Shown: in pieces, positions 1 through 5,928 of the stretch | Layout: each line of letters starts with the position of its first letter | Position numbering within the stretch: the first letter of the stretch is position 1 | NCBI GenBank assembly: GCA_030635415.1 | Contig: DAOVYW010000038.1 | Span: 1 to 13,824 of the forward strand | From: Candidatus Firestoneibacteriota bacterium | Lineage (GTDB): Bacteria > Oederibacteriota > JAAXVQ01 > JAUVAV01 | Reading direction: 5' to 3' | DNA length: 13,824 nt | The notes under the pieces: generated by a model | Told to the model about the DNA's origin: nothing | The model's input: only the letters and a program-made list of their open reading frames with translations | Database searches by the model: none | Program-made: the position numbers and the translations under genes

Positions 1-2
1 CT

Positions 3-596
3 GATAATTACACGCTTCGTCTTGCCGCTTTATTTCATGATATTGCCAAACCCCAAACTCGCAGAGAGAAAGATACGGAAAAAAATGGTTGCTCTTTTTA
101 TAATCATGAAATATTAGGCGCGAAAATAACTTGCAAGATATTAAAAAGATTAAAATTTGGCAATGTGGATATAAACAAGGTCTCTCAGTTAGTGAAATAT
201 CACATGTTTTATTATACGGACCTATGGACCGATGGTGCGGTAAGAAGATTTATTAAAAATGTAGGATTGGATATTTTAGAGACTCTTTTTAGATTACGAG
301 AAGCTGATAGAGTTGGTAATGGATTGAAATGCGGGTCCCCTGCGGTGTTGGTTGATTTTAAAGATAGAATAAAGAAAATATTAGAAATCGACAGCGTTTT
401 TAAGATTAAAGATCTTAATATAAATGGGAATATTGTAATGGAAAAATTAAATTTAAAGCCTGGCCCTATTATAGGCGAGATATTAAATCATCTTTTAGAG
501 TTGGCGCTTGATGAGCCTAAAATAAACCAGCCTGAAATTCTAATAGAAAAAGCATGGGAATATTACAAAAAAAGGTATGTCGCCAAATTGGAGTAA
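3..596 (+). CDS. CCA tRNA nucleotidyltransferase, C-terminal part with HD domain (5' end outside window)
   Basis: The open frame runs in from the left edge and ends at TAA 594-596, leaving 197 codons. Visible features are an HD-type metal motif near the start (ALFHDIAKPQTR), a second histidine in YNHEILGAK and a third in VKYHMFYY. A C-terminal helical segment follows with NINGNIVMEKLNLKPGP and GEILNHLLELAL. That last pattern (dl-I-nG-dlm-lgl-pGp-iG-iL) is typical of the RNA-binding tail of bacterial class II CCA-adding enzymes and related poly(A) polymerases. Such enzymes add or repair the 3' CCA of tRNA in the cytoplasm. The nucleotidyltransferase head would lie upstream and cannot be checked. 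Base use is strikingly AT-rich (AGA arginines, many AAA and ATA codons), unlike the gat genes that follow. A stand-alone HD phosphohydrolase is the main alternative. Confidence 0.82.
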   Translation, partial: DNYTLRLAALFHDIAKPQTRREKDTEKNGCSFYNHEILGAKITCKILKRLKFGNVDINKVSQLVKYHMFYYTDLWTDGAVRRFIKNVGLDILETLFRLREADRVGNGLKCGSPAVLVDFKDRIKKILEIDSVFKIKDLNINGNIVMEKLNLKPGPIIGEILNHLLELALDEPKINQPEILIEKAWEYYKKRYVAKLE

Positions 597-635
597 GGAA
601 GGGCTGGAACCCGAGCAAAAGGAACTGCCCTTTCC
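597..635 (+). other. Inverted repeat just after the first gene
   Basis: GGAAGGGC at 597-604 pairs with GCCCTTTCC at 627-635 with one bulged T and a 22-base loop. It begins at the base after the stop codon of the preceding gene. There is no T-tract after it, so it is not a standard intrinsic terminator. It could be a 3' end stabiliser or part of a structured RNA. Confidence 0.4.
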
Positions 636-674
636 GACTTGTCATAATCAAAGTATCTGAATGCTACAGGAATA

Positions 675-745
675 GTGCATCCTGGCGTATAAAGGGTTAC
701 CCTGCTCCCCCGATGCACAGGCGCCGGTTAAGCCGGAAGTCCAAC
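675..745 (+). other. Structured GC-rich segment, possible RNA element of unknown class
   Basis: GTGCATC at 675-681 pairs perfectly with GATGCAC at 712-718. Inside lies a small AGGG-TTA-CCCT hairpin (693-703). A further CCGG-TTAAG-CCGG hairpin lies in 723-737. I compared the sequence by eye with T-box, cobalamin, c-di-GMP-I, SRP, RNase P and 6S signatures and found no match. It may be a small RNA, a leader domain or a mobile-element end. Confidence 0.3.
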
Positions 746-767
746 GCATGAAAAAATTAACTCATGC

Positions 768-797
768 TTGCTTTAAATTGCGGGACTATGCTATAGT
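768..797 (+). promoter_or_regulatory. Candidate extended -10 promoter for the gat operon
   Basis: TATAGT at 792-797 matches five of six bases of the -10 consensus and is preceded by TG one base upstream (TGCTATAGT, an extended -10). A poor -35 (TTGCTT, 768-773) sits 18 bases upstream. Transcription would start near 804 and give a leader of about 130 bases before gatC. No better promoter-like sequence was seen in this spacer. Confidence 0.4.
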
Positions 798-824
798 AAT
801 CGCATTAGAAATTAATTTCAAATT

Positions 825-882
825 GATATGGCATGCTGGTAGCAGGGGGCGACGCATGCATTGCTCCTGGGGGCGGCATATC
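825..882 (+). other. Inverted repeat in the gatC leader
   Basis: GATATG 825-830 pairs with CATATC 877-882. Inside it GCATGC 831-836 can pair with GCATGC 854-859. Two similar G-runs (GGGGGCG near 845 and 870) fall in the loops. If transcription starts at the proposed promoter, this forms a hairpin some 45 bases before the gatC ribosome binding site. Regulatory meaning is inference only. Confidence 0.3.
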
Positions 883-931
883 ATAGCTAATATATTTACA
901 AGTAAGCACAGTTTTTCAGGAGGGGATGGTA

Positions 932-1222
932 GTGCCGGAAATCACCGAAGAGACCGTAAAAAAAATAGCCCGGCTGGCTAACTTGCGGATGGATCCTGAT
1001 GAGACGGCGCGCTTTACGGAACATCTGGAGAAAGTTCTGGAATATATGCGCAAGCTTAATCAATTGGATACTACCGGTATACCCCAAACAGCTCATGTTT
1101 TACCCCTGCAGAACGTATGGCGTGAAGACGAGGTGCTTCCCGGACTTGACCGTTCTGAAGCGCTGGCCGGGGCACCGGATGTCCGGGATGACTGTTTCCG
1201 GGTTCCGCGGATTATAGAATAA
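932..1222 (+). CDS. gatC: Aspartyl/glutamyl-tRNA(Asn/Gln) amidotransferase subunit C
   Basis: A 96-residue GatC, the small linker subunit that wraps around GatA and steadies the GatCAB complex, which converts Glu-tRNA(Gln) and Asp-tRNA(Asn) to the amide forms in the cytoplasm. The frame shows the family's pattern: an N-terminal helix ITEETVKKIARLANLRM, then FTEHLEKVLEYMRKLNQLDTTGI, and a tail with LRDD-like VRDDCFRVPRIIE. Length is normal (about 95-100). I chose GTG 932 because AGGAGG (918-923) lies 8 bases upstream and family members begin about here; the in-frame ATG at 926 is only 2 bases from that Shine-Dalgarno. It is the first gene of the run and is followed 15 bases later by gatA. Confidence 0.92.
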   Translation: MPEITEETVKKIARLANLRMDPDETARFTEHLEKVLEYMRKLNQLDTTGIPQTAHVLPLQNVWREDEVLPGLDRSEALAGAPDVRDDCFRVPRIIE

Positions 1223-1237
1223 TCTGGGAAGGGAATT

Positions 1238-2707
1238 ATGGATCGGCACGAATATTCGGCACTGGAACTCAGGGAAGGTATTGCCCGGAGGGATTTTACG
1301 GCCCGGGAAGTCTGCGAGACGGTTTTTACCCGCATTCGGGCCTGGGATCCGAAGTTTAAAATTTTTCTGGCATCGGATGAACAGGGCGCGTATAGCGCAG
1401 CAACTGAGGTGGACCGCAAACTGGCAGCGGGAGAATCAGCCGGCCCCCTGGCCGGTCTGCCCCTGGCGCTTAAAGATAATCTCTGTACCAGCGGTTTTCC
1501 AACTACTTGCGCCTCGCGTATTCTGGAAGGATGGCGTCCACCTTACAATGCCACGGTAGTGGAACGGGTTAAAGCGGCAGGAGCGGTTCTGGTCGGCAAG
1601 GTCAATATGGATGAATTTGCCATGGGGTCCTCTTGCGAGAATTCGGCTTTTTTTCCAACCCGTAATCCCTGGAATCCGGACTGCGTGGCCGGCGGATCTT
1701 CAGGCGGATCAGCCGCTGCTGTGGCTGCGGACTTGGTTCCCTTGGCCCTGGGATCGGATACCGGCGGCTCAATTCGTCAGCCGGCGTCATTCTGCGGAGT
1801 AGTGGGTTTGAAACCGACCTACGGCCGGGTTTCCCGTTTCGGCTTGGTGGCTTTTGCCAGTTCCCTGGATCAGATAGGACCTTTGGCCCGGAACGTGGAG
1901 GATGCCGCCTTACTGCTGTCAGTGATCGCTGGTCATGATCAACGGGACGCGACCAGTACGGATCTGCCGGTTCCGGATTATTTACTTCGGCTTAAGGAGG
2001 GTGTGAAGGGTCTGAAGATCGGACTGCCACGCGAGTTTATTTCCGCCGGTATCCATCCGGAAATAAAGACGGCGCTGGACACAGCTCAGAAAGTATTTGC
2101 CGATGCCGGCGTCGAGCTAATCGAAGTTGCTCTTCCGCATGCCGAATATTGTCTGGCAGCATATTACCTGGTAGCCACAGCTGAGGCATCATCGAATCTG
2201 GCCCGTTACGATGGGGTACAATACGGCCAACGGGTATCCGGGGATAATCTGCTGGAAATGTATGCCGCCACGCGCGCCACCGGATTCGGAGCGGAAGTGA
2301 AAAGGCGTATTATGCTGGGAACGTATGCGCTCTCGGCCGGATATTATGAAGCGTACTACAAAAAAGCCTTGCAGGTTCGCACTTTAATCCAGCGTGATTT
2401 TGAGCAGGCCATGACTAAGTGTGATTTAATCCTGACGCCGACCTCGCCCACCACGGCCTTTAGCCTGGGTGAGAAAACGAAAGATCCTCTGACCATGTAT
2501 CTCTCGGATGTTTTTACCACTTCGGCCAATCTGGCCGGTCTGCCGGGGGTCTCAATTCCCGGCGGCTTTTCTTCGGAAGGTCTGCCGATTGGATTACAGT
2601 TAATCGGCAAAGCATATGATGAGGAAACCCTGTTGCGGACGGCATATGCTTTTCAATCCCGGACGGATTGGCATACGCGACGGCCTGCGATGGAGGAAGC
2701 GAAATAA
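1238..2707 (+). CDS. gatA: Aspartyl/glutamyl-tRNA(Asn/Gln) amidotransferase subunit A
   Basis: A full-length 489-residue GatA, the glutaminase subunit that releases ammonia from glutamine and channels it to GatB. It belongs to the amidase signature family. The Ser-cisSer-Lys triad is intact: Lys79 in LALKDNL, Ser154 in the Gly/Ser-rich AGGSSGGS, and nucleophile Ser178 in GSDTGGSIRQP. Further family landmarks are GKVNMDEFAMGSS near 120-132, VVGLKPTYGRVSRFGLVAFASSLDQIG around 188-214 (given here in part), and the C-terminal NLAGLPGVSIPGG. The ATG at 1238 has GGAAGGGA just upstream. It follows gatC by 15 bases and precedes the zinc-ribbon gene by 22 bases. Nothing is missing, and length matches bacterial GatA (about 485). 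Confidence 0.97.
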   Translation: MDRHEYSALELREGIARRDFTAREVCETVFTRIRAWDPKFKIFLASDEQGAYSAATEVDRKLAAGESAGPLAGLPLALKDNLCTSGFPTTCASRILEGWRPPYNATVVERVKAAGAVLVGKVNMDEFAMGSSCENSAFFPTRNPWNPDCVAGGSSGGSAAAVAADLVPLALGSDTGGSIRQPASFCGVVGLKPTYGRVSRFGLVAFASSLDQIGPLARNVEDAALLLSVIAGHDQRDATSTDLPVPDYLLRLKEGVKGLKIGLPREFISAGIHPEIKTALDTAQKVFADAGVELIEVALPHAEYCLAAYYLVATAEASSNLARYDGVQYGQRVSGDNLLEMYAATRATGFGAEVKRRIMLGTYALSAGYYEAYYKKALQVRTLIQRDFEQAMTKCDLILTPTSPTTAFSLGEKTKDPLTMYLSDVFTTSANLAGLPGVSIPGGFSSEGLPIGLQLIGKAYDEETLLRTAYAFQSRTDWHTRRPAMEEAK

Positions 2708-2729
2708 TTAAAAATGGAGGAGTAATATT

Positions 2730-3008
2730 ATGCTTTGCAACAAGTGTGGAAACCGGAAAAAATTTCAGGCTCTGATTACCTATTATGAGCCGGTTGAAAT
2801 CTGGGAGTTTAATGATGACGGCACTTTAGGGCGTTTTAACCAGCCGGATACGGGCGATCTGGATATTAAATTATCCTGTCCGGTCTGCAATGCGGAAGAC
2901 ATTAATCATGAGGGCTATGATGTGAAAACCTTTGTGGAAAGTCCGCTACAGCGTTTGGACGGAGATGGTTGGGAAGCTAAAATCCAGGAGTGTGAGAAAA
3001 AAACGTAA
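2730..3008 (+). CDS. Small zinc-ribbon protein of unknown function between gatA and gatB
   Basis: A 92-residue acidic protein that I do not recognise as a named family. It has two CxxC knuckles, Cys3/Cys6 (CNKCG) and Cys50/Cys53 (CPVC), a spacing that suits one zinc ribbon. The stretch between them is rich in aromatic and acidic residues (TYYEPVEIWEFNDDG). The C-terminal 30 residues are charged, with one further Cys88. The ATG is well supported by GGAGGAG at 2716-2722, seven bases upstream. Codon use matches the gat genes, and the spacing (22 bases after gatA) says it is co-transcribed. It could assist the amidotransferase or bind RNA, but that rests on position alone. Its stop codon is followed at once by the hairpins before gatB. 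Confidence 0.75.
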   Translation: MLCNKCGNRKKFQALITYYEPVEIWEFNDDGTLGRFNQPDTGDLDIKLSCPVCNAEDINHEGYDVKTFVESPLQRLDGDGWEAKIQECEKKT

Positions 3009-3009
3009 G

Positions 3010-3050
3010 CCGGGCATGATACCCGGGCCGGCCGCCCGGGATATTTTTTT
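3010..3050 (+). terminator. Terminator-like hairpin before gatB, with an overlapping alternative hairpin
   Basis: CCCGGGC 3022-3028 and GCCCGGG 3034-3040 form a perfect 7-bp GC stem with a 5-base loop. A seven-T run follows at 3044-3050, the form of an intrinsic terminator. The left arm can instead pair upstream: CCGGG 3010-3014 with CCCGG 3022-3026. The two folds exclude each other. Because gatB starts only 13 bases later and needs this transcript, partial termination or attenuation seems more likely than a true operon end. Confidence 0.6.
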
Positions 3051-3062
3051 AGGGAATTGAAT

Positions 3063-4514
3063 ATGGATAAAAATTATGAAATTGTTATTGGGCTGGAAGT
3101 TCACGTTGAACTAGCCACGGATTCCAAGATTTTTTGCCATTGTCCCACCCTGTTTGGGGCGCCGCCCAATACGCAGGTTTGTCCCGTATGCTTGGGATTG
3201 CCCGGAAGCCTGCCGGTATTGAACCGGCAGGCGCTGGTTCTGGCTATGCGCGCGGCTTTGGCTTTGGAATCCACACTGGCGGAGCATACCAAATTCGACC
3301 GCAAGAATTATTTTTATCCGGATCTGCCCAAAGCCTATCAGATATCCCAGTTCGACCAACCATTGGCTCTTGGAGGCAGCGTGGAAATAGCTGCCCCGGC
3401 CGGTCCAAAGCGGATAGCGATTACGCGGGTGCATATGGAGGAAGATGCCGGCAAACTGATACACCAGGGGGCCGGGGGACGACTGGGAACCGCCGGGAGC
3501 TCGCTGGTGGATTATAACCGTACCGGGGTCCCGTTGATTGAGATCGTGAGCGAACCTGATTTGCGCTCGGCTGATGAAGCTTATGCCTATCTGATTGCCT
3601 TGAAAGAGATACTGCAACATACCGGTATTTCGGATTGCAATATGGAAGAGGGAAGCCTGCGTTGTGATGCCAACATATCAGTGCGCCTTCGGGGTGAGCA
3701 GGTTCTGGGAACCAAGGCGGAACTTAAAAATATGAATTCTTTCAAGCATATTCGTTCCGCTATCGAGTATGAAGCCCGGCGGCAGATTCGGGTATTGATT
3801 GAAGGCGGACAGGTGGTTCAGGAGAGCCGTCTTTGGGATGAGGAAAAAGACATGTCCTATCCCATGCGGAGTAAAGAAGAAGCTCATGATTACAGATATT
3901 TCCCCGAACCGGATTTGCCGGTTATCACAATTACCGCGGAAGTGCGCGAGGCCATCAGACAAAGCCTGCCCGAACTTCCCCAGGCCCGGCGGCAACGTTT
4001 CCGGCAGAAGTATGCCTTAAACGAATATAACGCCGGGGTTTTAATCTCATCCCGGGAACTGGCTGATTTCTTCGAATCCATGGTTGACTGCCAAGCTCCG
4101 GCCCAGGCGGCCTGTAACTGGCTGACCGTGGAACTGCTTGGCAAATTAAATGCCGAAGGCCGCCGGATTACTCAATCGCCGGTTAGTCCGGAACATTTAG
4201 CTGAATTGGTCCGCATGATAGAGTTAGGAAAAATATCCGGGAAAATTGGCAAAAAGGTCTTTGCCGAGATGTTCCAGAGCGGCCGTGCGCCGGAAGATAT
4301 TGTCGCTAAGCAGGGACTCTCCCAGATTTCCGATCCGGGGGTTATGAGAAAGATGGTAGATGAGGTTTTGGCCGCCCATCCCGGGCCAACAGCGGAATAC
4401 CGGAACGGCAAAACCCAGACCCTGGGATTCCTGGTTGGCCGGGTTATGCAAGCCTCCGGCGGACAGGCTAATCCCAAACTGGTTAACCAGATATTGAAGG
4501 AACGATTGGGATAG
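3063..4514 (+). CDS. gatB: Aspartyl/glutamyl-tRNA(Asn/Gln) amidotransferase subunit B
   Basis: GatB binds the mischarged tRNA, phosphorylates its Glu/Asp side chain with ATP and transfers the ammonia made by GatA. The 483-residue protein opens with YEIVIGLEVHVEL. It carries the CxC...CxxC cysteines (Cys25, Cys27, Cys40, Cys43) of the cradle domain. Other landmarks are FYPDLPKAYQISQ, VDYNRTGVPLIEIVSEPD, CDANISVR and SYPMRSKEEAHDYRYFPEPD. The C-terminal third is the helical and YqeY-like tail that contacts tRNA. I prefer ATG 3063 (AGGGA at 3051-3055, seven bases away) over TTG 3057, which is almost on top of that site. It stops with TAG, 19 bases before the proposed TTG start of rlmD. Length is normal for the family. 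Confidence 0.97.
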   Translation: MDKNYEIVIGLEVHVELATDSKIFCHCPTLFGAPPNTQVCPVCLGLPGSLPVLNRQALVLAMRAALALESTLAEHTKFDRKNYFYPDLPKAYQISQFDQPLALGGSVEIAAPAGPKRIAITRVHMEEDAGKLIHQGAGGRLGTAGSSLVDYNRTGVPLIEIVSEPDLRSADEAYAYLIALKEILQHTGISDCNMEEGSLRCDANISVRLRGEQVLGTKAELKNMNSFKHIRSAIEYEARRQIRVLIEGGQVVQESRLWDEEKDMSYPMRSKEEAHDYRYFPEPDLPVITITAEVREAIRQSLPELPQARRQRFRQKYALNEYNAGVLISSRELADFFESMVDCQAPAQAACNWLTVELLGKLNAEGRRITQSPVSPEHLAELVRMIELGKISGKIGKKVFAEMFQSGRAPEDIVAKQGLSQISDPGVMRKMVDEVLAAHPGPTAEYRNGKTQTLGFLVGRVMQASGGQANPKLVNQILKERLG

Positions 4515-4517
4515 ATG

Positions 4518-4524
4518 AAGGAGG
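4518..4524 (+). promoter_or_regulatory. Strong Shine-Dalgarno that points to a TTG start for rlmD
   Basis: AAGGAGG is a full match to the anti-Shine-Dalgarno and sits nine bases before TTG 4534. No good ribosome site lies at a workable distance from the later ATG at 4639: the nearest purine run, AAGGGA at 4633-4638, touches the start codon. This makes TTG 4534 the natural start of the gene. Confidence 0.7.
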
Positions 4525-4533
4525 CCTTTTTTC

Positions 4534-4596
4534 TTGACAGTAGCTGTTCCTGAGGCAGGCTTAATGGTCGGCGCGGAAATTATACTGGCAGTGTAG
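4534..4596 (+). other. rlmD: 5' end of rlmD (first TRAM strands) closed by an in-frame TAG
   Basis: From TTG 4534 the frame reads 20 codons (TVAVPEAGLMVGAEIILAV after the start) and meets TAG at 4594-4596. The same frame resumes with ALADGGEGIAKHKGMVVFIPG. Together these read as a normal TRAM domain start, in which an acidic residue usually stands where the TAG lies (pattern I-e-LayDGeGiAr). The simplest reading is a point change such as GAG to TAG, or a sequencing error. Programmed readthrough is possible but less likely, because gatB and coaE appear to end with TAG. Confidence 0.65.
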
Positions 4597-4638
4597 GCCC
4601 TGGCGGACGGCGGGGAAGGCATTGCCAAGCATAAGGGA

Positions 4639-5916
4639 ATGGTGGTTTTTATCCCCGGCGCATTTCCCGGCGATGAGGTGCGGGTTCGTGTTCTTCGGGT
4701 GAAAAAGCGTTTTGCCCGCGGAGAGATTCTGCAGATTATCAAATCCTCTCCGGATAGAAAACCGTCTTTCTGCTCCCAGGCCGAAATGTGCGGAGGCTGT
4801 ACCTGGCAGCAACTGGCCTATCCCGCTCAGTTGAAAGCCAAACAAAGCCTGGTGGAAAATGTTCTTCAGCATGTCGGGCGTTTGAAGTCCATACCAGTAC
4901 ATAATATTATTAAAGCCGCGCCCCTGGCCGGTTACCGGCATAAAATGCAGATTCCGTTCCAGGGCGAAACCGGAAGAGTTCAGGCCGGATTTTACGCCCG
5001 GCAGACCCATACCATTGTGCCGGTCGAAGCGTGCCCGGTTCAGCCGGCTGCCGGCAATCGTTTATTCCGCACAGTTCAGGAGCTTGTTCAGGAGTTTGGA
5101 TATTCCGGCTATGATGAAACGAAGCGCCAGGGTCAAGTGCGGCACCTGGTGATCCGGATGGGGTTGCATACTCGGGAGATTCTAGCCATGCTGGTAACTG
5201 CCGAGTGTGGGCTTCCGCGGATTTATGAGTTTGCGGATGAACTTTGTCACCGGATTCCCGAGGTGGTCGGAGTAGTGCAGAACATTAACTCAGCGGCAAC
5301 CAATGTGTTATTGGGTTCGGAGTTCAAACTGTTGGCTGGCCGGCCATACTATTTCGAAGAGATCCGGGGTATTCGATACCGGATTTCCGCCCCGGCTTTT
5401 TTTCAAATCAACCCCTACCAGCTTCCCAGCCTGGCGGAGACGGTCTTACAGGCAGCGGCTTTAACCGGCCGGGAGACAGTAGTGGATATCTTTTGCGGGG
5501 TGGGGTTTTTAACCCTGGAATTGGCACGCCACGCTCGTATAGTTCTGGGTATTGAATCGGCTGCCTCGGCCGTAGAGGACGCTTTGGCCAATAAGCATCT
5601 TAATGATTTTTCCAATGTCGACTTCATTGGTGGAGACGCCGGGGAGGGAATAACCAGATTAAGAGCCAAGGGATTTGCGCCGGAAGTGGTGGTGCTGGAT
5701 CCGCCGCGCAAAGGATGTGATCCTGCGTTATTGGCAAAACTCCTGGCTTGGGCGCCTAGGCGGATAGTATATATTTCCTGCAATCCGGTGACCTTGGCCC
5801 GCGATCTGGCGGGGATGGCGGAGGGAGGATATCATGTCAATTATATTCAACCCCTGGATATCTTTCCGCAAACTTATCACGTGGAAAGCGTGACCAGCTT
5901 AGTGCGTAAAAAATAA
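4639..5916 (+). CDS. rlmD: 23S rRNA (uracil-C5)-methyltransferase, RlmD/RumA family, TRAM domain interrupted
   Basis: From ATG 4639 the protein has 425 residues; from TTG 4534 through the TAG it would have about 460, the usual family length. Enzymes of this family use SAM to make 5-methyluridine in 23S rRNA (U1939 in E. coli for RlmD; RlmCD relatives also act at U747). The [4Fe-4S] cysteines are present: Cys45, Cys51 and Cys54 (CSQAEMCGGC) and Cys132 (VEACP). The methyltransferase domain shows motif I VVDIFCGVGFL, DPPRKG, the catalytic cysteine in YISCNPVTLARDL and the glutamate in YHVESVTSL. All catalytic parts are intact, so only the N-terminal TRAM segment is affected by the TAG at 4594. 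The exact target uridine cannot be told from sequence. polA follows 12 bases after the stop. Confidence 0.88.
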   Translation: MVVFIPGAFPGDEVRVRVLRVKKRFARGEILQIIKSSPDRKPSFCSQAEMCGGCTWQQLAYPAQLKAKQSLVENVLQHVGRLKSIPVHNIIKAAPLAGYRHKMQIPFQGETGRVQAGFYARQTHTIVPVEACPVQPAAGNRLFRTVQELVQEFGYSGYDETKRQGQVRHLVIRMGLHTREILAMLVTAECGLPRIYEFADELCHRIPEVVGVVQNINSAATNVLLGSEFKLLAGRPYYFEEIRGIRYRISAPAFFQINPYQLPSLAETVLQAAALTGRETVVDIFCGVGFLTLELARHARIVLGIESAASAVEDALANKHLNDFSNVDFIGGDAGEGITRLRAKGFAPEVVVLDPPRKGCDPALLAKLLAWAPRRIVYISCNPVTLARDLAGMAEGGYHVNYIQPLDIFPQTYHVESVTSLVRKK

Positions 5917-5928
5917 ACGAGGCTTGCA

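Noticed and set aside
597..925. T-box, cobalamin riboswitch, 6S RNA, tmRNA, SRP or RNase P RNA in the first spacer
   Set aside because: Conserved core sequences of these RNAs were looked for and not found.
554..981. Two open frames in the spacer before gatC (554-751 and 748-981)
   Set aside because: They overlap the end of the CCA gene or the start of gatC, show no family pattern or ribosome site, and lie over inverted repeats. I take them as chance.
3057..3062. TTG 3057 as the start of gatB
   Set aside because: It is one base from the AGGGA site; ATG 3063 has correct spacing and gives the usual GatB N-terminus.
4512..4596. General recoding of TAG as a sense codon in this organism
   Set aside because: gatB and coaE both end at TAG at the normal family length, so TAG acts as a stop in at least two genes here. 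A special case in rlmD is not excluded.
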